Of a stretch of DNA of 64,000 bases, positions 1-7,071 are shown one piece after another. Below the pieces are notes generated by a model. The model did not search any database. It worked only from the letters and a program-made list of their open reading frames with translations, and had not been told where the DNA came from. The first letter of the stretch is position 1. Each line of letters starts with the position of its first letter. The stretch comes from Hominisplanchenecus_A murintestinalis (GTDB lineage: Bacteria > Bacillota > Clostridia > Lachnospirales > Lachnospiraceae). Both the position numbers and the translations under genes were made by a program. Location of the stretch: the NCBI RefSeq assembly GCF_943193015.1, contig NZ_CALPCM010000002.1, forward strand, positions 62,001 through 126,000, in the 5' to 3' direction.

Positions 1-217
1 GGCCAAAATGGCAAAATGCCGCCAGTTCTTCTTTCTGGTACTCATACTGGTTCTGGCTAGGCAGCGCTCCCCAGGGCTCCGGTGCAGCCGTATTTCCATC
101 CACCAGTTCTGCTGTCCCTGTGTCTGCCGACTGGACTGCCAAAAGTTCTCCTTTTGTCCCGAACATGACGGAAGCCGCCAGCAAAAGAATTCCTGCTTTC
201 TTTAATCTTACCTTCAT
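1..217 (-). CDS. Secreted alpha-L-fucosidase-like protein, N-terminus only (probable GH29)
   Basis: Only the first 72 codons are inside the window; the rest lies to the left. The ATG at 217 follows a strong AAAGGAGGAT ribosome site about 6 nt upstream. Residues 1-26 form a signal peptide (KVRLKK basic start, then a hydrophobic core with LLLAAS). The mature start contains PSQNQYEYQKEEL followed by AAFCHFG. This resembles the opening of GH29 alpha-L-fucosidases, where a Q-rich stretch leads into the first barrel strand ending in HFG. If so, it would release fucose from host glycans outside the cell, in keeping with the GH20 hexosaminidase at 45.9-49.6 kb. The family call rests on about 70 residues and the catalytic residues are not visible. 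Confidence 0.55.
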   Translation of the reverse strand, partial: MKVRLKKAGILLLAASVMFGTKGELLAVQSADTGTAELVDGNTAAPEPWGALPSQNQYEYQKEELAAFCHFG

Positions 218-434
218 AAAATCCTCCTTTATCCCTCAATATTAAGGTTGCATAAAAAGTACGTCAAAATTTTGCATATCTATTATAACTTTATCACAAA
301 CTTTTATTTTAGTAAATACTGCTTTCTGTGTTTTTACACAATCTTTTGTCAGTTTCTTGGGGTTTTTCACGAAGTTCCTCCATAATAAACTTTTAACCAG
401 GCCGATTCCAAATAACTGCGCATCTGTCATATAA

Positions 435-481
435 CAAAAAAGTGATGGAACATCATTACTGAATGTCCCATCACTTTTTTG
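435..481. terminator. Palindrome resembling a bidirectional intrinsic terminator
   Basis: AAAAAAGTGATGG pairs with CCATCACTTTTTT across a loop of about 20 nt, giving A/T runs on both sides. No gene clearly ends here in either direction: it lies inside the 625-bp AT-rich gap between the fucosidase start (217) and dinB (843). Apart from this hairpin and the dinB promoter I see no supported gene in that gap. It could be a relic terminator of a lost gene. Confidence 0.5.
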
Positions 482-761
482 TTTGGATTTCTACTGTGTC
501 CATTGGACTGAGCCTCCTTTTATTTACTATTTATATCTTCAACAAAACTTTTCCTTAATTTTTTCTTTTCCAAAAGATTTCTCGTCTCTTTTGAGTGATA
601 TTTACTTTTTAAGTACTTGTTTTGTTGTTGTACTTATCATATCACCCCTGCCCTTGTTTGTCAATACTATTTTTATATTTTTTCAAAAATATTTTTATAT
701 CAATATTTTATCTTTTGTATTAATCGCTTAATTTTACATTCTATTCATACTTTTTCAACAA

Positions 762-790
762 TTTACTTTTTCCCCGCTATCCTCTATACT
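762..790 (+). promoter_or_regulatory. Sigma-A-type promoter of dinB
   Basis: TTTACT (762-767) and TATACT (785-790) are separated by 17 bp and lie about 50 bp ahead of the dinB start. I see no obvious LexA (SOS) operator around it. Confidence 0.55.
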
Positions 791-842
791 TATCCTATGA
801 CAAAAAATTGTAAAAGGAAATCTTCCCTGGAAAGGAACTCCT

Positions 843-2045
843 ATGAACCGTATTATTTTTCATGTTGATGTGAACAGCGCTTATCTCAGCTGGACTTCTG
901 TTGAAAACCTGCGGACAGGCTCAGGCTCTGACCTGCGGGATATTCCCGCCGTCATCGGCGGGGATGAACGCTGCCGCCGCGGAGTTGTTCTCGCAAAGTC
1001 TATTCCCGCAAAGGCTTTCGGCATACGCACTGGAGAGCCTGTCATGTCCGCCCGCAAAAAATGCCCGGAGCTTACCATAGTCCCTCCAAACCATCAATTG
1101 TATTCAGAGTACAGCCGCCGGCTTATGGACTTCCTGCACTCCCTGACTCCTGATATTGAGCAGGTCAGTATTGACGAATGCTATCTGGACTTTACAGGAA
1201 TTTCCCACCTCTATCCCTCCCCCGCAGCTGCCGCAGAAGAATTTAAGAACGAAATATACCGGCGCCTTGGCTTTACTGTGAACATCGGCATATCCTCCAA
1301 TAAACTTCTCGCAAAAATGGCCTCTGACTTTGAAAAACCCAACAAAGCACATACGCTCTTTCCGGAAGAAATCTCCCGAAAAATGTGGCCGCTTCCTGTA
1401 GACGAGCTGTTTATGGCCGGGCGCTCCTCTGTAGACACGCTGCATAAGCTGGGCATACGCACCATCGGCGAACTGGCAGCTGCCGACGTCCTGCTGCTGG
1501 AGTCCCATCTGAAAAGCCACGGACGCATTCTCTGGGAATATGCTAACGGTTTAGATGAAACCCCTGTAAATCCTCTTCCAGCCGAAGCAAAAGGCATAGG
1601 AAACTCTACCACTCTTCCTCAGGATGCCGTCACTGCCGCAGAAGCCTACGCTGTACTTCTGGAACTGTCCGAAAGTGTCTCCTCACGCCTGCGCAAAGCC
1701 AGACAGCTCGCCGGAAATATATGTGTAGAAATCAAATACAGCACGTTCCAGAGAGTCTCCCACCAGATGCCCGCTGATTCCCCCATAAACACCTGCGAAG
1801 GCATTTACCGTATCTCCCGCCGCCTGTTTGACAGCCTCTGGGACGGCGCCCCCATCCGGCTGCTTGGAATCCGCGCGTCAAAATTAATTCCCGACGACAC
1901 GCCCATACAGCTTTCCATTTTTGATTTAGAAAACCCGAAAACAGAAAAAGAAAAACGGCTGGACGCCGCTCTTGACTCCATCCGGCAAAAATTCGGCAAG
2001 GACGCAGTGATGCGGGGAAGCTCCCTGAAGCCTCCCCGCACCTGA
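843..2045 (+). CDS. dinB: DNA polymerase IV (Y-family translesion polymerase)
   Basis: A 400-residue Y-family polymerase that copies past DNA lesions with low fidelity. The palm carboxylates are visible: D9 in FHVDVNSAY and D111-E112 in SIDECYLDFTG. A helix-hairpin-helix/thumb region (LHKLGIRTIGELA) and a little-finger domain follow. The length fits DinB (about 350-420 aa). The start has AAAGGAACTCCT just upstream. The opening HVDVNSAY differs from the classical HxDMDAFFA and is typical of a clostridial DinB subgroup. The gene is monocistronic, convergent with the flavin reductase gene. No SOS box was recognised, so damage control is not shown. Confidence 0.93.
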   Translation: MNRIIFHVDVNSAYLSWTSVENLRTGSGSDLRDIPAVIGGDERCRRGVVLAKSIPAKAFGIRTGEPVMSARKKCPELTIVPPNHQLYSEYSRRLMDFLHSLTPDIEQVSIDECYLDFTGISHLYPSPAAAAEEFKNEIYRRLGFTVNIGISSNKLLAKMASDFEKPNKAHTLFPEEISRKMWPLPVDELFMAGRSSVDTLHKLGIRTIGELAAADVLLLESHLKSHGRILWEYANGLDETPVNPLPAEAKGIGNSTTLPQDAVTAAEAYAVLLELSESVSSRLRKARQLAGNICVEIKYSTFQRVSHQMPADSPINTCEGIYRISRRLFDSLWDGAPIRLLGIRASKLIPDDTPIQLSIFDLENPKTEKEKRLDAALDSIRQKFGKDAVMRGSSLKPPRT

Positions 2046-2091
2046 TATATTCTTTCCTGCCTTACGCATACCTTTCCCGCAGGGCAGACCG

Positions 2092-2673
2092 TCACCTCCG
2101 GGACTTGCGGCTATTTTTCTTCACCGAATAGCCAAATGTCCCTATCTTTTTCCCAAGTTCCAGATATTCCCCATGAGAATACGCCATCAGCCCCGTCCGG
2201 TTCAGCCCAAACTTGCCTTTCTCATCCATATACGAAGAATCCACATGCACACACAGCACCTCCGCCAGAAACATATGATGAGAGCCGAGTTCTTTCACTT
2301 CTGTCACACGGCACTCGATATTTACCGGGCTTTCCCCAATCAGCGGGGCTGCCAGGTGTTCTGCAGGCGCCGGGGTCAGATGCATCTCCTGAAATTTATC
2401 CACATCCCTTCCGGAACGGACGCCGCAATAGTCGGCAGCCCTCGCCAGCTTCCCGGTCGTCAGGTTTATCACAAACTCCCCCGTCTCTCGGATAATATCA
2501 TAAGAATATCTCTCCGGGCGCACGGAAATATACACCATAGCAGGATTCGTACACACCGTACCCGTCCATGCTACAGTCAGGATATTGGGACGCTCCCCCC
2601 GCCTGCCGCAGCTTACCATTACCGCCGGAAGCGGATAAACCATATTTCCTGCCTTCCAGGTTTCCTTCTTCAT
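2092..2673 (-). CDS. Flavin reductase family protein (flavoredoxin-like)
   Basis: A 193-residue protein of the FMN-binding split-barrel flavin reductase fold. N-terminal VYPLPAVMVSCG, NILTVAWTGTVCTNPAMV and a central segment with YSYDIIRETGEFVINL match the conserved FMN-binding core of flavoredoxin/flavin-reductase-like proteins in anaerobes. Such proteins bind FMN and act as electron carriers or NAD(P)H:flavin reductases; the substrate here is unknown. The start is set by AGGAGG 7 nt ahead of the ATG at 2673. The C-terminus is strongly basic (KKNSRKSRR). It is 40 bp downstream of the pyrophosphatase gene and may be co-transcribed with it. Confidence 0.85.
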   Translation of the reverse strand: MKKETWKAGNMVYPLPAVMVSCGRRGERPNILTVAWTGTVCTNPAMVYISVRPERYSYDIIRETGEFVINLTTGKLARAADYCGVRSGRDVDKFQEMHLTPAPAEHLAAPLIGESPVNIECRVTEVKELGSHHMFLAEVLCVHVDSSYMDEKGKFGLNRTGLMAYSHGEYLELGKKIGTFGYSVKKNSRKSRR

Positions 2674-2712
2674 TGTTAACCTCCTGTTATCTTTCCGCGG
2701 ATACGCTGCCTT

Positions 2713-4356
2713 TTACTGCTGGAGCACATCCATAAACGCCGGAATCAGCTGTTTCTTCCTGGACACTACTCCCGGCAGCGTCACCGAGCCGTTCACAGGC
2801 TCTCTTCCAAATGCTTCCCTCACAAGTTTCTCACTGTCCCCTCCATAGCATAAAAGTTCCGTGCTTTCATGAATGATATCCGTCAGCATAAAGAACAGCA
2901 TAGACTCGCCGTGCCTTCCCAGAGTTTTCTCCATAAAGGCAAGAAGCTGCGTCTTAATCTCCGCCAGTTCCCCCGGACTCATTGAGGTAATCTGTCCTAC
3001 CCCAAAATCCGCATCATGCAAATCAAACCTTTTAAAGTCCCTGTAAAAAATTTCTTCCGGCTGCTTTCCTTTCAGTTTGCTTCCCGCCGCAAACATCTCT
3101 GCCGCAAATTCTTCACAGTTAATTCCGGCAATCTCTGCCAGCCTCTCTGCCGCATTCTTATCCACCGCTGTACAGGTTGGCGATCGGAACATCAGTGTAT
3201 CAGAAATAATCGCCGCGCATAAAAGCCCTGCGATATTCGGTGGGATTTCCAGCCCTTTTTCCTGATAAATCTGATATATGATGGTTGCCGTACATCCCAC
3301 CGGCTGATTCCTGAAATACACCGGAGCCATAGTTTCCAGAGAACCCAGCCTGTGGTGGTCGATAATCTCCAGAATGTCCGCGCTCTCAATATTGTCCACT
3401 GCCTGGGACACCTCATTATGGTCAACCAGTATAATCTCCCGGCGCTTGATTCCCAGCAAATTCCGGCGGGATACCATGCCCACATATTTCCCATTCTCAT
3501 CCAGAATCGGGAAATCCCTGTTTCTTTTCTTCGCCATAACCTCTTTGATAACATCGGTGTAATCATCCAGTTCAAAAAAGGACAAATCTTTCCGTTTCAT
3601 AAAATATTTTACAGGCATACTCTGGTTCACCAGCCTTGCCGCCGTATACGTATCGTGAGGCGTGCTGATAATCGTACATCCCTTATCGCCTGCCAGTCTC
3701 CGGATAGTTTTCGATACGGGAGCGCCCTCACATACAATGATGCATGCCGCCTGCATTTCTATCGCACAGAGCTGAGACTCGTAGCGGTTTCCCAAAATCA
3801 CCAAATCATCCTGCTCAATGTAATTCTCCATCAAATCCGGGTTCGCCGCTGCCACCAACACCTTCCCTTTCAAAAAATATGCATGTTCATTCCCGGTCAC
3901 CAGGCTTCCGTCCAGCGTTTCTATAATATTTTTATACTGTGTCTTAGCCGTAGACAGAATGGAACTGTCATACACATCCATGTAAGATTCCGCAATCGTG
4001 CTGATTGTAATCAAACCTTCCAGGCTGTCGTCCTCTGTAGTAATCGGCAGCGTATTCACATTCTCATTCCGCATCAGCGTCCACGCTTTTTTCAGGGAAA
4101 TATTTCCGTCTACCCCCTGTATCCGGCGGATATCCATGTCGCTCACTCTGGAGCCCACATTCGCTACATATCCGGGAACCTCCATTCCAAAGCGATTCAG
4201 TACGTACTGCGTCTCGTCGCTGATGACTCCCGCGCGCTTCGCCACGAACATCCTCTCCTCCGTCCGGTTCTTAAAGTCTGCATAGGCAATCGCGGAACAG
4301 ATAGAATCTGTATCGGGATTTTTATGCCCCATCACATAAATCTTTTTGTCCTGCAT
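2713..4356 (-). CDS. ppaC: Manganese-dependent inorganic pyrophosphatase with CBS and DRTGG domains
   Basis: A 547-residue family II pyrophosphatase that hydrolyses PPi to phosphate in the cytoplasm. The DHH-type core is split: the N-terminus has VMGHKNPDTDS (Mn ligands), and the C-terminal half holds ILVDHNE and EIIDHHRLG (DHH motif). Between them lie two CBS repeats and a DRTGG-like domain, the insert known from regulated clostridial enzymes inhibited by AMP and activated by ATP or diadenosine polyphosphates. The start was placed at MQDKKIYVMG because an AGGAAGGAAG site lies just ahead; an upstream in-frame start would overlap the phosphorylase gene. It follows that gene by 22 bp, so the two probably form an operon from the promoter at 5740-5769. 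Confidence 0.95.
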   Translation of the reverse strand: MQDKKIYVMGHKNPDTDSICSAIAYADFKNRTEERMFVAKRAGVISDETQYVLNRFGMEVPGYVANVGSRVSDMDIRRIQGVDGNISLKKAWTLMRNENVNTLPITTEDDSLEGLITISTIAESYMDVYDSSILSTAKTQYKNIIETLDGSLVTGNEHAYFLKGKVLVAAANPDLMENYIEQDDLVILGNRYESQLCAIEMQAACIIVCEGAPVSKTIRRLAGDKGCTIISTPHDTYTAARLVNQSMPVKYFMKRKDLSFFELDDYTDVIKEVMAKKRNRDFPILDENGKYVGMVSRRNLLGIKRREIILVDHNEVSQAVDNIESADILEIIDHHRLGSLETMAPVYFRNQPVGCTATIIYQIYQEKGLEIPPNIAGLLCAAIISDTLMFRSPTCTAVDKNAAERLAEIAGINCEEFAAEMFAAGSKLKGKQPEEIFYRDFKRFDLHDADFGVGQITSMSPGELAEIKTQLLAFMEKTLGRHGESMLFFMLTDIIHESTELLCYGGDSEKLVREAFGREPVNGSVTLPGVVSRKKQLIPAFMDVLQQ

Positions 4357-4378
4357 ATAAACTTCCTTCCTGCTTTTA

Positions 4379-5701
4379 TCAAAATCTCGCAATCTTTTCT
4401 TTTTCCACCCTCGCAAAAATCAATGGTTCCCGTTCCGGTTTCTGCCCGGAAAATTCCAACGCCCCCATAAATACTTTTTCTGACTCGCCAAACAGTGTCT
4501 TCTCCGATGCCAAAAGTACTGCCAGCGCTTCGCCCTCCCGGACATAATCCCCTGTCTTTTTCTTCAATATGATACCCGCGCTGTAATCAACACTATCCTC
4601 TTTCGCTGTACGCCCCGCTCCCAGAAGCGCAGACGAAATCCCCACCACCTCTGTATCCATACGCGTAATCCAGCCCTCGCATGAAGCGCGTACCTGATAC
4701 TCATAAGGCGCCCGGGGGAAAAGAGAGGTATCGCGAATTACACGGCCGTCTCCTCCCTGTGCTTCTGCCATCTCCACCAGCTTCTCCAGAGCAGAACCAT
4801 CCCGGAGCGCCGCCTGTACCTGCGCCATGCACTCTCCCATACTTCCCCTTCCTGCCAGATAAAGCATATTTGCCGCCAGGCTCAGGCACACTTCCGTCAA
4901 GTCCTCCGGCCCCTTTCCCTTCAGTGTTTCCGCCGCTTCAATAACTTCCAGGGAATTTCCGATATAATTCCCCAACGGGATATCCATATTCGTGATAAGC
5001 GCGGCCGTCTTTCTCCCTGCGTGCTCGCCGATGGCTACCATTTTTTCCGCCAGGGCTATGGAATCTTCCAGGCTCTTCATAAAAGCGCCGCTCCCCGTTT
5101 TTACATCCAGCAGGATACAGTCGCTGCCCGCCGCCAGTTTTTTACTCATAATGGACGACGCAATCAGGGGAATGCTGTCCACTGTCGCCGTCACATCCCG
5201 CAGCGCGTACAGCTTTTTATCAGCAGGCGCCAAGTTTCCCGACTGCCCAGCCACGCAAATGCCCGTCCGGTTCACGATATCAAAAAATTCCTGCTGCCCA
5301 AATGCCGTGCGCAGCCCGGGAATCGACTCCAGCTTATCTACAGTCCCCCCGGTATGCCCCAGCCCCCGGCCCGACATCTTTGCTACCTTCACCCCGCAGG
5401 CTGCCGCCAGAGGAGCCACCACCAGAGTCGTCTTATCCCCCACGCCCCCGGTAGAATGCTTATCCACTTTAACGCCCTCAATCGGCGACAAATCCACCAT
5501 ATCCCCCGACTTCGCCATAGCGTCCGTCAAAACAGCCGTTTCCGTATCATTCATTCCCTGAAACCAGACAGCCATCAGCAATGCGGAAATCTGGTAATCC
5601 GGAATTTCCCCAGACACATATCCGTTCACTGCAAAGCGCAGCTCCTCTTCCGTCAAGACACCGCCATTGCGTTTTTTCATGATAATATCATACATTCTCA
5701 T
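4379..5701 (-). CDS. pdp: Pyrimidine-nucleoside phosphorylase
   Basis: A 440-residue enzyme that phosphorolyses uridine, deoxyuridine and thymidine to the base plus (deoxy)ribose-1-phosphate. The glycine-rich phosphate site KHSTGGVGDKTTL and the downstream MSGRGLGHTGGT are intact, as is the DVKTGSGAFMK stretch. The C-terminal domain is complete, matching the usual length of about 433 aa. The start MRMYDIIMKKRNGG is chosen because AGGGGGCT lies 9 nt upstream; an earlier in-frame codon lacks a ribosome site. It is first in a two-gene operon with ppaC; the pairing is logical as both serve nucleotide and pyrophosphate turnover. Confidence 0.95.
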   Translation of the reverse strand: MRMYDIIMKKRNGGVLTEEELRFAVNGYVSGEIPDYQISALLMAVWFQGMNDTETAVLTDAMAKSGDMVDLSPIEGVKVDKHSTGGVGDKTTLVVAPLAAACGVKVAKMSGRGLGHTGGTVDKLESIPGLRTAFGQQEFFDIVNRTGICVAGQSGNLAPADKKLYALRDVTATVDSIPLIASSIMSKKLAAGSDCILLDVKTGSGAFMKSLEDSIALAEKMVAIGEHAGRKTAALITNMDIPLGNYIGNSLEVIEAAETLKGKGPEDLTEVCLSLAANMLYLAGRGSMGECMAQVQAALRDGSALEKLVEMAEAQGGDGRVIRDTSLFPRAPYEYQVRASCEGWITRMDTEVVGISSALLGAGRTAKEDSVDYSAGIILKKKTGDYVREGEALAVLLASEKTLFGESEKVFMGALEFSGQKPEREPLIFARVEKEKIARF

Positions 5702-5739
5702 AAACCTGCAGCCCCCTACTGTCAAATACCCTTTTTCTT

Positions 5740-5769
5740 ATTGTAATAAACACTTCCCTTTAAAGTCAA
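5740..5769 (-). promoter_or_regulatory. Promoter of the pdp-ppaC operon
   Basis: On the minus strand TTGACT (5764-5769), an 18-bp spacer and TACAAT (5740-5745). It lies between the SIR2 gene stop and the pdp start, so pdp-ppaC need not be transcribed from the upstream SIR2 operon. Confidence 0.6.
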
Positions 5770-5815
5770 GCCTTTCTCATATACCCCTGACCCTCAGGAC
5801 TTATCATCCATACAA

Positions 5816-7063
5816 TCAAGAAAGAATTTCCTGAACCATTTGGGGAAGTTCTTCACGGGTCGTCCAAATCGGAATAATATTGTAACGCTCCCAGTATAGA
5901 TACTGCGCATATAACTTTTTAACAATCAACATTCTTTCATAAATCATACTCTCGTCATGCAATATTTCCCTTAACGTATTATCATACTCTTTTTTCTCAA
6001 TATGGCTTAAAAATTCTTCACGTTCCTTTTCTGTTCTTGCTGTATCTCCAAGAAGTTTTTTGTTAACCACATCATGAAACATCTTTTTTACAAATGACTG
6101 TATCGACAAAAACAAATAGTGCTTAATATCCTGCCGTTCGCCATCCCTCTCCATATTTTTAATAATACGCCTGAAATTATAGTCTTCACCTGAAAAGCCT
6201 AAAAAAACACATGACTTATCATGAAGTACTTTTGCCTGTATGGAATTTTCCCAAAGATATGCTTTTTGTTCCAAACGCTCATAGTTACTTTCGGCCAGCA
6301 CAAGCTTTTGTGATTCCTCTGACAACGAATTCGGAATTACCGAAACTGTTCCGTGTGGATGATAAATATGTACTCCCTTTTTCCCTTCCAGAACATTCTT
6401 TGTTCCGGGATTCTTAATATGACATTTTTCTTGTTCTAATCCCACTCTTTCTAAAGCAAACTCCAAAAGATCGTCAAAATTATAGCTAATAACGGTAACT
6501 TCCCTATTCTTTTTTATCTGCCCCATAAAATAAGCCGCCAAAACCCCCAAAACCTGATCCTTCATTTTTTCCCAAATTTCATCGGGAGTTTTATCAATCT
6601 TCAAAGAATCTTTTACTAAACCGGCAAAAGCCAAATCCTGTAAATACTCTTTCCCATGATTTCCCCAACTAATTGTTTCTGCCACAAAGTTTTGAATATA
6701 CTCTGCCGCTTCCAACGTACTAACTCCCGTTAATATCTGATTACTACTTGTCCCTATAATCGTTTGATTAATTTTTTCAAGAAATATTTCCGGATGTTTC
6801 ATCTCTTTTTTTATCTCTTCTAAAGTGCTCCGAAACTCTTTTCCTATGGACGGATCACTGTCAAAATTTCTTTCCAGAAACAAGGTTCTTGCCCACATCC
6901 GCAACAGACACTCTCCCCAAAGCGGAACCCCTGCGCTTTTACTAATTCCAGCGCCTAACACCCAGTTGACTTTATCAAAACCAACCCGTTCTTTCAGTTT
7001 TTCTAAATTCTCTTTATTCATCTCAGCAATCTTTTTTCCAAAAATCTCTTCTGTCTTAAGCAT
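5816..7063 (-). CDS. SIR2-domain protein (probable NADase effector)
   Basis: A 415-residue protein with the hallmarks of SIR2-like NAD-binding domains found in anti-phage systems. The nucleotide-binding loop is NWVLGAGISKSAGVP (residues 33-47). SYNFDDLLE (193-201) holds the conserved Asn/Asp pair, YHPHGTV (234-240) carries the presumed catalytic His, and CVFLGFSGEDYNF (285-297) is the late G-x-S-x-x-D block. There is no zinc-finger Cys quartet, which argues for NAD hydrolysis rather than classical deacetylation. It is the last gene of a three-gene operon, 8 bp after the 935-aa HExxH protein, so translation is probably coupled. Base composition is clearly more AT-rich than the neighbouring housekeeping genes. 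NADase activity and a defence role are inferences from the family. Confidence 0.8.
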   Translation of the reverse strand: MLKTEEIFGKKIAEMNKENLEKLKERVGFDKVNWVLGAGISKSAGVPLWGECLLRMWARTLFLERNFDSDPSIGKEFRSTLEEIKKEMKHPEIFLEKINQTIIGTSSNQILTGVSTLEAAEYIQNFVAETISWGNHGKEYLQDLAFAGLVKDSLKIDKTPDEIWEKMKDQVLGVLAAYFMGQIKKNREVTVISYNFDDLLEFALERVGLEQEKCHIKNPGTKNVLEGKKGVHIYHPHGTVSVIPNSLSEESQKLVLAESNYERLEQKAYLWENSIQAKVLHDKSCVFLGFSGEDYNFRRIIKNMERDGERQDIKHYLFLSIQSFVKKMFHDVVNKKLLGDTARTEKEREEFLSHIEKKEYDNTLREILHDESMIYERMLIVKKLYAQYLYWERYNIIPIWTTREELPQMVQEILS

Positions 7064-7071
7064 ATCTCCCC

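Noticed and set aside
242..430. 62-codon frame on the minus strand between the fucosidase start and dinB
   Set aside because: No ribosome site before its ATG, no recognisable family, and it lies in an AT-rich gap where such frames arise by chance.
615..640. SOS (LexA) operator upstream of dinB
   Set aside because: AAGTAC...GTACTT is an inverted repeat but does not match known Firmicute LexA boxes, and it lies far above the promoter.
2011..2040. Terminator of dinB (TGCGGGG/CCCCGCA)
   Set aside because: The stem lies inside the last codons and is not followed by a T-run.
2136..2679. Plus-strand frames of 119 and 168 codons opposite the flavin reductase
   Set aside because: They are antisense shadows with Pro/His/Ser-rich composition and no start signals; the minus-strand gene has clear family motifs.
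3352..4470. 372-codon plus-strand frame opposite the pyrophosphatase gene
   Set aside because: Long only because of the codon bias of the true minus-strand gene; His/Arg-rich translation without domain features.
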